Below are positions 35,481 through 47,637 of a DNA stretch of 64,000 bases, piece by piece. Within the stretch, counting starts at the first letter, position 1. Every line of letters starts with the position of its first letter. The stretch is from the NCBI GenBank assembly GCA_037039925.1, contig JAXRKP010000656.1, positions 103,501 to 167,500 of the forward strand, given 5' to 3'. The notes under the pieces were generated by a model, which made no database searches, was not told where the DNA came from, and saw nothing but the letters and a program-made list of their open reading frames with translations. Both the position numbers and the translations under genes were made by a program. The DNA comes from Doris montereyensis (taxonomy: Eukaryota; Mollusca; Gastropoda; Nudibranchia; Dorididae).

Positions 35481-36159
35481 TGCCTGGAATTTTAGTCTTA
35501 ATAATAGAGAGAAATCCGTCATGTCTTTTTTATCTTGATTTAACTATATTGATAATTAAAGGATGTCTAATGTCGCCTTTTATCAATAATATTTTCCAAC
35601 AAACATTTCATCGATGAAACTGACGTCAGTTGTGAAAGTAGCTGTCACTTTAATTAATCTGTCCAATTTCATTTTGTTCCCTTTCTGACCTCCCCAAGAA
35701 GTGATACAAAAACATAAAATACTCTCTACAACTGATCTATTTATTCACTCAACGCTTGTCTGTTCGGTCACACAGCACAAGTCAAAGTGAGGCGATTCAC
35801 TCAAACCAAGCTCAACAAGCGTTGCCCTGCATTATGAAACAGTGAAACAGGCTCTGGTTACTCTGAATGATGGGAAGATATCAACATCTAACATATATAT
35901 ATATATACCTTGTCAAGGCAGTGTTTATAATCTATATGGCATATGACTGCGCTGAACGGCAAATTAAAATTTTTTTTAAAACATTTTATGGGTGTTAAGT
36001 TGTTCGGGATTTACATGTTGGGGTTTGAGAAGGCGTGTTGCCGGTACAATGAAAAAATAGTGGGATAAAAAAGATATCTTAAGAAAAGCTTGAGAATGAG
36101 ATAGCTATGATATTGCGTTTTTCGTGTTGAGATTCGCGTGCTACACTGCAGTGTATGTA
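35481..36159. other. Spacer between the duplicated blocks
   Basis: AT-rich with a (TA)n patch near 35893; no gene seen. Confidence 0.4.
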
Positions 36160-37270
36160 TTCAGGCTTGTTATGTATGACTATTACAATAGATGTTTTTT
36201 TCTACTATCTGATTCTAGCTTATTATGTATGAGTATTACAATAGATGTTTTTTTCTACTATCTAATTCTAGCTTATTATGTATGACTATTACAATAGATG
36301 TTTTTTCTATTATCTAATTCTAGCTTATTATGTATGACTATTACAATAAATGCTTTTTTTATACTTTCCTAATTCTAGCTTATTATGTATTTTATTATGT
36401 ATTACAATAGAAGGTTTTTTTTATGCTATCCTAATGCTAGCTTATTATGTATGACTATTACAATAGATGTTTTTTATACTATCCTGATTCTAGCTTATTA
36501 TGTATGACTATTAGAATAGATGACTATTAATTCTAGCTTATTATAGACTATTACAATATGTTTTTTTTTATATTATCCTAATTCTAGCTAATTATGTATG
36601 ACTATTACAATAGGTTTTTTTATACTATCCTAATTCTAGTTTATTATGCATGACTATTACAATAGCTGTTTTTTATATTATCCTAATTCTAGCTTATGTA
36701 TGACTATTAAAATAGATTTATTTTTTCTTTTATACTATCTTAATTCTAGCTTATTATGCATGACTATTAAAATAGCTGTTTTTTTATACTAACCTAATTC
36801 TAACTTATGTATGACTTAAAATAGAAGTTTTTTTATGCTATCCTAATTCTAGTTTCTAGCTTATTATGTATGATTATTACAATAGATGTTTTTATACTAT
36901 CCTGATTCTAGCTTATTATGTATGACTATTACAATAGATGGGTTTTTATACATTATGCTGACTTCTAGCTTATTATGTATGACTATTACAATAGATGGGT
37001 TTTTTTTACTATGCTAATTCTAGCTTATTATGTATGACTATTACAATAGATGGGTTTTTTTTATACTATCCTAATTCTAGCTTATTATGTATGACTATTC
37101 AATAGATGTTTTTTTATACTATCCTAATTCTAGCTTATTATCCAAGATTATTAAAACATGTTTTTTTATACTGTCCTAATTCTAGCTTATTATGTATGAC
37201 TATTACAATAGATGTTTTTTTTTAATACTATCCTAATTCTAGCTGATGTATGACTATTGCAATAGATGGG
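36160..37270. repeat. ~50-bp AT-rich minisatellite, copy 2
   Basis: Same unit as 33120-33750 (CTAGCTTATTATGTATGAC, TATTACAATAGATG), about twice as long. Confidence 0.88.
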
Positions 37271-37274
37271 ATTT

Positions 37275-38022
37275 TTATACACCAGGGAGAAAAAGTAATC
37301 ACCGCTGAGAAATGTCTGTGCACACCAGGAAGAAAAAAGTAATCACAGCTAAGAAATGTTTGTGCACACCAGGGAGAAAAACGTAATCACAGCTGAGAAA
37401 TGTCTGTGCACACCAGGAAGAAAAAAGTAATCACAGCTGAGAAATGTTTGTGTATACCAGGGAGAAAAGGTAATCACAGCTGAGAAATGTTTGTGTATAC
37501 CAGGGAGAAAAAGTAATCACAGCTGAGAAATGTCTGTGTACACCAGGGAAAAAAGTAATCACAGCTGAGAAATGTCTGTGTACACCAGGGAGAAAAAGTA
37601 ATCACAGCTGAGAAATGTTTGTGTATACCAGGGAGAAAAGGTAATCACAGCTGAGAAATGTTTGTGTATACCAGGAGAAAAGGTAATCACAGCTGAGAAA
37701 TGTTTGTGTATACCAGGAGAAAAGGTAATCACAGCTGAGAAATGTTTGTGTATACCAGGGAGAAAAAGTAATCACAGCTGATAAATGTTTGTGTATACCA
37801 GGGAGAAAAGGTAATCACAGCTGAGAAATGTTTGTGTATACCAGGGAGAAAAGGTAATCACAGCTGAGAAATGTTTGTGCACACCAGGAAGAAAAAAGTA
37901 ATCACAGCTGAGAAATGTTTGTGTATACCAGGGAGAAAAGGTAATCACAGCTGAGAAATGTCTGTGCACATCAGGGAGAAAAAGTAACCACAGCTGAGAA
38001 ATGTCTGTGCACACCAATGAAA
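37275..38022. repeat. 43-bp minisatellite, copy 2, about 17 copies
   Basis: Same unit as 33755-34135. A GTTTGTGTATACCAG variant predominates here, absent from copy 1, so expansion followed duplication. Confidence 0.92.
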
Positions 38023-38207
38023 AACAACAGCATGCACATTAAAAAACAAACAACAAACCTGTTCATTTTCACACAAATAAAAATTCTTTTGTCAAAATTT
38101 GCACAACACCAAACATGTATGCGCACAGAATAGAAAAATTTAAAGGGAACATTGACCTGAAGGTTAATGGTTAAGAACTATCAGTCACAACAAAGGGCGT
38201 TTCTTAC

Positions 38208-38480
38208 CTGTAGTAACAGTCATGTGGTCATGCTGTGGTGTCGAAGAGGCAACATTCTGATCATGGCCTACAAATTGGATGGAAACGCAGGAATTGTCAT
38301 TTTGGAGTAAACTTTTAGCATGACTGGTGACAACCTCTACAGACGCTCCTTGATCTTCGGCTTGATGATATCTGTCTGTATCGCAGATCGGACTGGTCAT
38401 TACGTATCCAGGGAAATCTAGGCCTACATGTTTCTTGTGCGCTTCCAATGGCACAACTTGACCTGGGATGCCAAGGTTAT
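38208..38480 (-). CDS. Exon-like 91-codon unit, copy 2 (unknown protein)
   Basis: Identical in length, phases (1-1), acceptor, donor and encoded peptide to 34324-34596. The DNA differs at 38317 (A for G) and 38344 (C for T). On the coding strand these are GCC to GCT and GCA to GCG, both Ala. On the minus strand this copy comes first, 3.6 kb of intron-like repeats before the other. If both are spliced into one transcript the peptide would be repeated in frame; mutually exclusive use is the alternative. A recent duplication with no gene function is also possible, as is an assembly duplication. RNA evidence is needed to choose. Confidence 0.55.
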
Positions 38481-39309
38481 CTGGGAGAAAAAAAATCTAA
38501 AGGTGATGTTTATGACGTCTCAGTATGCTCTACATAAGACAGAATTGTCATTAGTCTAGTTTCACTGGCATCTTATCTCGATAGCAAAATGCTTACGGTC
38601 ATCAAACATACTATACAAAGTACTTGGCCTACACAGCATCATAGATACTAGAACAATTGTTTTAGTATCTTTAATATCATACACATACATAATTGACATA
38701 AACAATAAAACGGTCCTCCAGGTACTGACCCAATACTCCCAATCGGATGTACGGTACTCATTTCAATGAACATTTAAGAAAAGTGTGAGAGACAGAGGAC
38801 ACAAACAAATTGAAGAAAGGCGGGAAAGACGGAGAAATCGAAAAAATTGAAGAGAAATGGAGAAAACGAAAACATTGAAGAACGATTGAGAAAACGAAAA
38901 AATATATGAGAACAGAGAAAACGAAAACATTTAAGAAAAACGACAGCGCAGAGACAACGAAAAACTTAAAGAAAGAAGGAAAAAACGAACAAATTTAAGA
39001 AAACGAAAGTAATTTAGAAAGACATAGAATTGACGAGAGACAGTAAAGGAGTAGACGACAGAATTGAAGAAGCAACAGAGACGGAGAAGATGAAAATATT
39101 GAAGAAAGATGGAAAAAAAAAGAAGATGAAAAAATAGAAAAATGACGGACCAGACAAAAATATTGAAGAAAGACGGAGAAGATAGGGATGACAAAAATTA
39201 TCTAGAAAGACAGAAAAGACGAAAACATTAAAGAAAGACAGAGAAGGTCTTTTTTTCTTTGACAAAGAAAGAGAAAAGTAAAAAAAATTAAGAAAATTGG
39301 AGAAGACGA

Positions 39310-42300
39310 AATAGATAAAGCTACAAAGTACCAAAAGAAGATGAAACAGCGACCAAACCAAAAGAAATGAAACAGTGACCAAGTGCCAAAAGAAGATGAA
39401 ACAGTGACCAAGTGCCAAAAGAAGATGAAACAGCGACCAAGTGCCAAAAGAAAATGAAACAGTGACCAAGACCAAAAGAAGATGAAATGCCAAAAGAAGA
39501 TGAAACAGTGACCAAGTGAAAAAAATGAAGATGAAACAGTGACCAAGTGCCAAAAGAAGATGAAACAGTGAGAAGTGCCAAAGAAGATGAAACAGTTGCC
39601 AAAAGAAGATGAAACAGTGACCAAGTACCAAAAAGAAATGATAGCCAAAGAAGATGAAAAGTGACCAATGCCAAAAAAATCAAAAGAAGATGAAACTGAA
39701 AGTGCCAAAAGAAGATGAAGACCAACAAAAGAAGATGAAACTGTGACCAATGCCAAAAGAAGATGAAACAGTGACCAAGTGCCAAAAGAAGATGAAACAG
39801 TGAGTGCCAAAGAAGAGAAACAGTGACCAAGTGCCAAAAGAAGATGAAACAGTGACCAAGTACCAAAAGAAGATGAAACAGTGACCAAGTGCCAAAAGAA
39901 GATGAAACAGTGACCAAGTGCCAAAAGAAGATGAAACAGTGACCAAGTGCCAAAAGAAGATGAAACAGTGACCAAGTGCCAAAAGAAGATGAAACTGTGA
40001 CCAAGTGCCAAAAGAAGATGAAACAGTGACCAAGTGCCAAAAGAAGATGAAACAGTGACCAAGTGCCAAAAGAAGATGAAACAGTGACCAAGTGCCAAAA
40101 GAAGATGAAACTGTGACCAAGTGCCAAAAGAGAGATGAAACAGTGACCAAGTGCCAAAAGAAGATGAAACATGAAACAAAAGAAGATGAAACTGTGACCA
40201 AGTGCCAAAAGAAAGATGAAACAGTGACCAAGTGCCAAAAAGAAGATGAAAAGTGACCAAGTGCCAAAGAAGATGAAACTGTGACAAGTGCCAAAAGAAG
40301 ATGAAACAGTGACCAAGTGCCAAAAGAAGATGAAACAGTGACCAAGTGACCAAGTGCCAAAAGAAGATGAAACAGTGACCAAGTGCCAAAAGAAGATGAA
40401 ACAGTGACCAAGTGCCAAAAGAAGATGAAACAGTGACCAAGTGCCAAAAGAAGATGAAACAGTGACCAAGTGCCAAAGAAGATGAAACAGTGACCAAGTG
40501 CCAAAAGAAGATGAAACAGTGACCAAGTGCCAAAAGAAGATGAAACAGTGACCAAGTGCCAAAAGAAGATGAAACTGTGACCAAGTGCCAAAAGAAGATG
40601 AAACAGTGACCAAGTGCCAAAAGAAGATGAAACAGTGACCAAGTGCCAAAAGAAGATGAAACAGTGACCAAGTGCCAAAGAAGATGAAACAGTGACCAAG
40701 TGCCAAAAGAAGATGAAACAGTGACCAAGTGCCAAAAGAAGATGAAACAGTGACCAAGTGCCAAAAGAAGATGAAACAGTGACCAAGTGCCAAAAAGAAG
40801 ATGAAACTGTGACCAAGTGCCAAAAGAAGATGAAACAGTGACCAAGTGCCAAAAGAAGATGAAACAGTGACCAAGTGCCAAAAGAAGATGAAACAGTGAC
40901 CAAGTGCCAAAAGAAGATGAAACAGTGACCAAGTGCCAAAAGAAGATGAAACTGTGACCAAGTGCCAAAAGAAGATGAAACAGTGACCAAGTGCCAAAAG
41001 AAGATGAAACAGTGACCAAGTGCCAAAAGAAGATGAAACTGTGACCAAGTGCCAAAAGAAGATGAAACAGTGACCAAGTGCCAAAAGAAGATGAAACAGT
41101 GACCAAGTGCCAAAAGAAGATGAAACAGTGACCAAGTGCCAAAAGAAGATGAAACAGTGACCAAGTGAAAGAAGATGAAACTGTGACCAAGTGCCAAAAG
41201 AAGATGAAACAGTGACCAAGTGCCAAAAGAAGATGAAACAGTGACCAAGTGCCAAAAGAAGATGAAACAGTGACCAAGTGCCAAAGAAGATGAAACAGTG
41301 ACCAAGTGCCAAAAGAAGATGAAACAGTGACCAAGTGCCAAAAGAAGATGAAACAGTGACCAAGTGCCAAAAGAAGATGAAACAGTGACCAAGTGCCAAA
41401 AGAAATGAAATGACCAAGTGCCAAAAGAAGATGAAACAGTGACCAAGTGCCAAAAGAAGATGAAACAGTGACCAAGTGCCAAAAGAAGATGAAACTGTGA
41501 CCAAGTGCCAAAAGAAGATGAAAAGTGATGCCAAAAGAAGATGAAACAGTGACCAAGTGCCAAAAGAAGATGAAACAGTGACCAAGTGCCAAAAGAAGAT
41601 GAAACTGTGACCAAGTGCCAAAGAAGATGAAAACCATTCGCCAAAAGAAGATGAAACAGTGACCAAGTGCCAAAAGAAGATGAAACAGTGACCAAGTGCC
41701 AAAAGAAGAGATGAAAGTGCCAAAAGAAGATGAAACAGTGACCAAGTGCCAAAAGAAGATGAAACAGTGACCAAGTGCCAGAAGATTTGACCAAGTGCCA
41801 AAGAAGATGAAACAGTGACCAAGTGCCAAAAAAAGAAGATGAAACAGTGACCAAGTGCCAAAAGAAGATGAAACAGTGACCAAGTGCCAAAAGAAGATGA
41901 AACAGTGACCAAGTGCCAAAAGAAGATGAAACAGTGACCAAGTGCCAAAAGAAGATGAAACAGTGACCAAGTGCCAAAAGAAGATGAAACAGTGACCAAG
42001 TGCCAAAAGAAGATGAAACAGTGATCAAGTGCCAAAAGAAGATGAAACAGTGACCAAGTGCCAAAAGAAGATGAAACAGTGACCAAGTGCCAAAAGAAGA
42101 TGAAACAGTGACAAAGTGACCAAGTAAAGAAGATGAAACAGTAATCAAGTGCCTAAAGAAGAAATGAAACATTGACCAAAGTGCCAAAAGAAGATGAAAA
42201 GTGATCAAATACCTAAAGAAGATGAAACAGTAATCAAGTGCCTAAAGAAGATGAAACATTGACCAAGTATCAAAAGAAGATGAAACATTGATCAAGTACC

Positions 42301-42350
42301 TAAAGAAGATGAAACTGTGACAAAGTACCAAAAGAAGATGAAACATTGAT
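39310..42350 (-). repeat. 28-bp satellite, roughly 100 copies
   Basis: On the + strand the unit is GATGAAACAGTGACCAAGTG then CCAAAAGA, with scattered deletions; ends are degenerate (39310-39830 and 42110-42350). Because 28 is 1 modulo 3 and the minus strand of the unit is free of stops, all three minus frames stay open for 840-930 codons. Each encodes the same rotating peptide (FHLLLALGHCFIFFWHLVTV). This is a property of the repeat; there is no start, splice or domain evidence for a gene. The + strand is strongly purine-rich. Confidence 0.95.
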
Positions 42351-42489
42351 AAATATTGCATTTAAAAGTAAATGCTTATTGTATTACATTTCGATATTAA
42401 CAATAATTATAGTAAAAACGTGTTTCGTCTTTAAATTATCTCTAACAACATTTTCAGTAACCTGAACTTCATAAGTTGTACTATTTAAA

Positions 42490-45465
42490 AGTATTATGTC
42501 TTTCGTTAAAAGTAAAAAGGAATTCAGGTGTCTTTCAGTTTTAGTCTTTATTTCTTTCTTTATCAGATTCCATTCTACCTTTCGGTGTATGGTTTCAGAT
42601 GCCCGAGATGATATTTCTCCAGGAGGCCCTGTCCTGGCATTTTCTGTTTCCTTCCAAAAATGTTCAATTTCTATTCTTCAATGCCTCTTTTATATTTTCT
42701 TCCTACTTTCTCTGAGGTCTGCCTTTCGGTTTTTTACCTTGGGCTTTAGCACTGTATACTGCTTTAGCTATTCTATTGTCATTCATTCTGTTTACATGCC
42801 CAAACCATCTCAATTGATTTATTTCTATCTTAGTTTTTATGCTATCTGCTTCGGTTTGATCTCTTACTTATTGTTGTGTTTCTGATTTTGTTTCTTTTAG
42901 TTTTCCCTACTACTCTTCTTAGATATTTCATTTCGGCTGCCTGCACTCTACTGTATTCTCTACTGTCTAAGGTCCAGGTTTCACTGCCGTAGAGGAGAGT
43001 AAGACAATAAACTGTGTGGTATACCGCTATTTTGGTTTTTGTTGACAATTCTTGTTTACCTACAAATGCCTTTCCTAGGTGGTTATATATTGCACTTGCC
43101 TTTTGGATTCTCTGGCTGATTTCGTCTCTAAGTTTTCCCTCAGAGTTAATCATTACTCCTAGTCCTAGGTAATTGTAGCTGTGAACTTGTTCTAAATTCT
43201 CCCTGCCCAATTTAAGATTTTGTGTTTTAGCTTCCCTGGTTACTAGCATTGTTTTGGTTTTCTTTGCATTTACTCTCATTCCTCTTTTATTTAATTCATT
43301 GTTCATAATGTTGATATTCGATTGCAGGTCACTTTCTGATTTTCCAAAGAGAACTGAATCATCGGCAAATGAAAGCATTGATACATTTATTGGTTGAGCT
43401 TCCACATACCTACTTTCAATTTCTTCCTTTTTGAGGATGCCTTTGCGACTGAATCCATAAATGTGATAAACAAAAGAGGACTTTGGATACTACCCTGTCT
43501 TACCCCTATATCAACATCAAATTCTGCAGATATGTTTCCAGCTCTCTCACTGCACATGTTGGTTTATTGTAAAAACTTTTAATGGCTTCTATTAAATTTT
43601 GCCCTACATTGTGTTCTTTTAAGGAATGCCATAGTTCGTCCCTCCTGACAGTATCAAACACCTTTTCTAGATCTATAAACACAGGTGCAAGTCAATGTTT
43701 CTCTCAATTTTTTTTTTTGTTTTAATTGTAAATATGTGGTTTTGTACACTTCTTCCTGGTCTAAATCCACTCCGATGCTCTTCAATCTGATCTTCTACTT
43801 TACTCTTTTCCTTGGTCTCATTTTTAGTATCCTGGCATATATTTTTCTTGATACGTTAAGTAGTGATATCCCTCTATAGTTTGAGCCATTCCATAGTTGA
43901 TCCTTTCTTATATATTGGTACTACCGTTCCCTTTTTCCAGTCGTCTGGCACCTGTTTGGACTTCCATGCTTGTTGGCATAATTATTGCATGTAATAGTTT
44001 GTCTGCCTCTCTCCCTTGGTTTTTAATCATTTCTGGATAAACGTGATCTGCTCCTGGGGCTTTTTCCTAATTTCATTTTTCTTATAGCTGTGTGGATTCT
44101 TACTAAGTGATGTTTACTCCTTGTTTAATTGATATGTTTTGGAGGGATTATGTAATTGTTGAAAATACTTTCTCCACGCTTCCATGATTTGGTTGTCTTC
44201 TTTCATTATTTCTCCTTTGGCATTTTTAATTTGTCGTATTGGGCATGCTTTGGTCTTTCTCATGCTCTTCATTGCCTCCTAGAACAGTTTTTGATTTCCT
44301 TGATAGCTTTTTTGAGTCTTTGTCCAAACTCTTCCCATTGTTCCTGTTTTGCTTTCCTAACTTCCTCTTTGGCGATAGTTCTTTTATTCACGTAATCTAT
44401 CCTATCCTCTGGTCTCTTTGTTTGCAAGTATTTTTTCCACGCATCCTTCTTTTCTTTGATCTTAGTCTTGACATTCTCATTCCACCGAGCTGTTCTTTTC
44501 CTATCTCCTTTAATTTGTTTCCTACCACATACCTCTTCAGTACAACTGGGAGTGTTTCTTTAAACATCTGCCATTTTTCTTCTATTGTGCTATCATTCAG
44601 ATCCATTTGTCTTTCACTGATAAATCTTTTTATCCTAGATTGGAATACCTGTTACAACTGGTTTATTTAGTTCCTCTATTTTGAGTTAAGTAGCTTTCTT
44701 CTCTTTCCTTTTCTGTTTGTTTTCTTAGTCAGTAATCTCATTTTGGCAATCACTAGGTGATGATCACTAAATATTTCTGCTTCTCTGTTTACTCTTGCAT
44801 CCAATGTACTGTAAAAAAGGGAGCTGCTAACTATTATGTAGTAGTCTATGATTGAATTTTCACACCTGTCTTCATTTACTCTTGTAAGTTGTATATATGT
44901 GGATATTTTTATGAGGAAAAAAGGTGTTGGCTATTTTCACGCTATTCTTTAGGCAAAAATCTATGAGTCACTCTCCATTTGGAGAGGTTGTTGTCTCTCC
45001 TTCTTTACCTATTACTCCTCCTTGTGTTTCTATTTGTTGCCTACTCTAGCGTTTAAATCTCGTAAGACGATTAGTTCCTGTTTATGTTTAAGATTTTCTG
45101 CAGGTATTTGTAAATCATTTTCGAATGTATCTTTTTCTTCTTTAGTGGAGTCTTCGTTTGGTCAATTAAGCTATTTATAATTTAATTTCTCTTCCTTTTG
45201 ATTTAATATTTACCTCTAATAGCCGTGGGCTTATAAATTTCCAGCTTTCTAGTAGCTTTTCATGCCTTTTATGCTCTAGCTCTATCTTTGACATCTACTC
45301 CTGAGAAGATTAAAATATGATTTGGTCCTACATTTTCTATTCCTTGTCCTTTTTTCTTTGTTTCTGTCATAGCCAACATGTCTACTCTGAATTTTTCCAT
45401 TTCTTCAACTAATTCTAACTCTTTTCCATTTATTTCCCTAACGTTCCATGTTCCCAAAATCACAG
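42490..45465 (-). pseudogene. Non-LTR retrotransposon (LINE) polyprotein, decayed
   Basis: Reading the minus strand from 45465: an AP-endonuclease start (ILGTWNVREINGKELELVEE, then MLAMTETKKKGQG). A Lys/Arg-rich linker follows near 44397-44606. Near 43960-44060 is the RT segment KAPGADHVYPEMIKNQG. At 43405-42842 is the RT catalytic box SFADDSVLFGKSESD with YGSETWTLDSREYSRVQAAE and MKYLRRVVGKTKRNKIRNT. Towards 42490 come the C-terminal RWFGHVKR-like and GRP-like motifs. The YADD-equivalent is FADD, which is common in LINEs. Frameshifts and stops are frequent, so no functional protein is expected. Clade (RTE-like, Jockey-like or other) cannot be set from this alone. Confidence 0.85.
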
Positions 45466-45589
45466 TCCGTGTTCGTTTCCATTTTCATCTTTGAAAGGTC
45501 AAGCCGGTTATATTATATTTGTTTCTCTGCATCAGTTAGGTTTCGGATAAGCAGGGGGTTAGCCCACTGTACCCCAGGTAATGGTGGGG

Positions 45590-45890
45590 CTGCCACCTTG
45601 AGGCCCCCTACCAGGCCTTTATATTTTCTGTTAGGGTTAACTGCCTTAGCCTTTGATCATTCAAGACCAGCCTGCAAGGCAGCAGGTTGTTATTTTATGT
45701 CAGGGTTAACTCCCTTAGCCTTTGGTCAGTCAAAACCGACCTGCAAGGCAGCAGGTTGTTTTCTGTCAGGGTTAACTCCCTTAGCCTTTGGTCAGCCAAG
45801 ACCGACCTGCAAGGCAGCAGGAGACTCGTGGAGGGCGGGGTCGTCTAGTCCCCGTACAGGTGCTTACCTGTCCATTGTACGGACGTGTTT
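45590..45890 (-). mobile_element. 5' region of the LINE with ~60-bp units
   Basis: Three tandem units of TCAGGGTTAACTCCCTTAGC, CTTTGGTCAG and CTGCAAGGCAGCAGG, then the GAGACTCGTGGAGGGCGGGG block. It sits directly upstream of the endonuclease start, so it is probably the element's 5' UTR. Confidence 0.65.
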
Positions 45891-45899
45891 AAACTGTTG

Positions 45900-46436
45900 T
45901 AATGAAATCTATGTTTAAGTCTGAGAATGTTGAGTAATACTAGTAATAGTTCTCTTGCGGAATCAGTTCTCGGGAGTCATTTCCCCAGATCAAAGTTCAA
46001 AGGTAAACCCGTTTGGAAATGCCGCTTAGATGCGGACATCGGACTCGAGAATGTGATGCCCCTTGTTTTTGGGGCATACAGGGTGTATTATAATCTCACA
46101 TTGCATTGTCCCTATTTGCGACTTAGTTCTAAGTTTCAAAGAGTGAGTGAGATTTTATAACATTAATCCGTGTGGACGTTAATGAATTGACAATTATTAT
46201 CAACTATGGGTTTGAGTTTGAGTAGTGCAATCCCGTTCGAAAGGCCAAATCAAACATGGTATGACATCAACAATTAGTTCCATGTACTGTTTACACAAAT
46301 AGTTCTTTATAATCAAATGGTGTAATGTCTTTGAAAACAAAAGTAAGGCATTTTGCTAAATAAATGGAACCAGGGCATCGTGCCTTCTGGGCATATATTG
46401 TTACTCCTTCTCCCTTGATATGTATTTATTTAAGTA
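45900..46436. other. Intergenic, no feature seen
   Basis: A 77-codon open frame (45927-46160) shows no recognised domain. Confidence 0.35.
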
Positions 46437-46628
46437 TTATGGCGATATAACTTAAGTGTTATGGCGATATAACTTAAGAGTTATGGCGATATAACTTAAG
46501 TGTTATGGCGATATAACGATGTTATGGCGATATAACTTAAGTGTTATGGCGATATAACTTAAGTGTTATGGCGATATAACTTAAGTGTTATGGCGATATA
46601 ACTTAAGTGTTATGGCGATATAACTTAA
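46437..46628. repeat. 22-bp minisatellite, 9 copies
   Basis: The unit is GTTATGGCGATATAACTTAA plus GT. Each holds the imperfect palindrome GTTATGGCGATATAAC; one copy is shortened near 46517. Confidence 0.95.
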
Positions 46629-46715
46629 GTGATCTGCTCCTGGGGCTTTTCCTAACTTCACTTTTCTTATAGCTGTGTGGATTCTTACAAAATGATCTTT
46701 ACTCCTTGTAGCTTC
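46629..46715 (-). mobile_element. LINE RT fragment
   Basis: TGATCTGCTCCTGGGGCTTT, then CTTATAGCTGTGTGGATTC and TTTACTCCTTG match 44045-44130 of the LINE, with the same strand orientation. Confidence 0.75.
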
Positions 46716-46779
46716 ATAAATTCAAACTAAGCGATAAATGAAAATATCTTTTCAAAAGCAGAGATTAGCAATGAACCGA

Positions 46780-47215
46780 CAAAACCCTTTCGAAACACAT
46801 AACAACACTCTGTGAACCGACAAAACACATTACAAACACATTAAAGTACTGCGAGTTGCTTCATCTCGTTTGGTTGTGAACTGACAAAATGCATTAGACT
46901 CGCAAACATTGGTTTGTAATGCGTTTTGTCGGATCACAGATAATACATCCACGGTCCAACGTGTTTGTAATACGTTTTGTCGGATCACGGAATGCTGTAA
47001 TTGTAATGTGTTTCTAATGCGTTTTGACAGATTATTGCTAACCTCTAATGCGTTTAAAGAAACACATTTCATGTTTAATTTGAATTTGTTAACATGTATC
47101 AGTATCAGCATAACACTTAATCATAAGGTAGAGGGGATAAATATCTATCATTATGAACAAACAAACAAAATCCCGCCAAAACCTTCTAATGTGTTTTGTC
47201 AGATCACGTCAGCAT
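46780..47215. repeat. Irregular repeats of a GTTTTGTCGGATCAC motif
   Basis: GCGTTTTGTCGGATCAC-like motifs near 46922, 46972 and 47190, and the reverse form GTGAACCGACAAAACACAT near 46812, alternate with GTTTGTAATGCG. The origin is unclear. Confidence 0.55.
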
Positions 47216-47430
47216 AGCCCAAGGTAAAAGACACAAAGGCAGACCTCGGAGAAAGTGGGAAGAATATATAAAAAAGAGGCATTAATTGAAGCAAAGAAAT
47301 TTAACTTTTTTGGAAGGAAACAGAAAATGACAGGACAGGACAGCCTGGAGAAAGGGCATCTGAACTTATACACCCAAAGGTAGAATGGGAACTGATTATA
47401 TTTGATAAAGAAAAAAGAAAAAGAAAAAAA
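47215..47430 (+). mobile_element. LINE 3' end fragment
   Basis: The translation GRPRRKWEEYIKKEALIEAK with FFGRKQKMTGQDSLEKGHL is the C-terminal end of the same LINE family, whose minus copy ends near 42600. Confidence 0.65.
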
Positions 47431-47637
47431 CATTTCCCCTTTCCTGTGTACGCAAACCTGAATTTGGCCAGGAGAGGAGAATTGGTGAATCATGTAATAA
47501 ATTACGTGGACAATGGGAAAATGTGTTTAATCTCCCCCGTTCGTTGCAAGGGTTTAGAGGAATGTCTGTGTGACCTAAATGTAGAATAAAAATGTGAACT
47601 ACCTATTATTAATTGACTCTCGTTTCTACTATTAATA

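Larger units (their letters stand above)
36160..39100. repeat. Segmental duplication, copy 2
   Basis: Same order of parts as 33120-35230 but with longer minisatellites (36160-37270 and 37275-38022). Its purine-rich end runs directly into the 28-bp satellite. Confidence 0.85.

Noticed and set aside
39202..42208. Open frames of 842-934 codons on the minus strand
   Set aside because: All three frames are open through a 28-bp satellite and give the same rotating peptide; no domain, splice site or start context.
45927..46160. 77-codon plus-strand open frame as a small gene
   Set aside because: No domain, no splice context and no homologous copy in the window.
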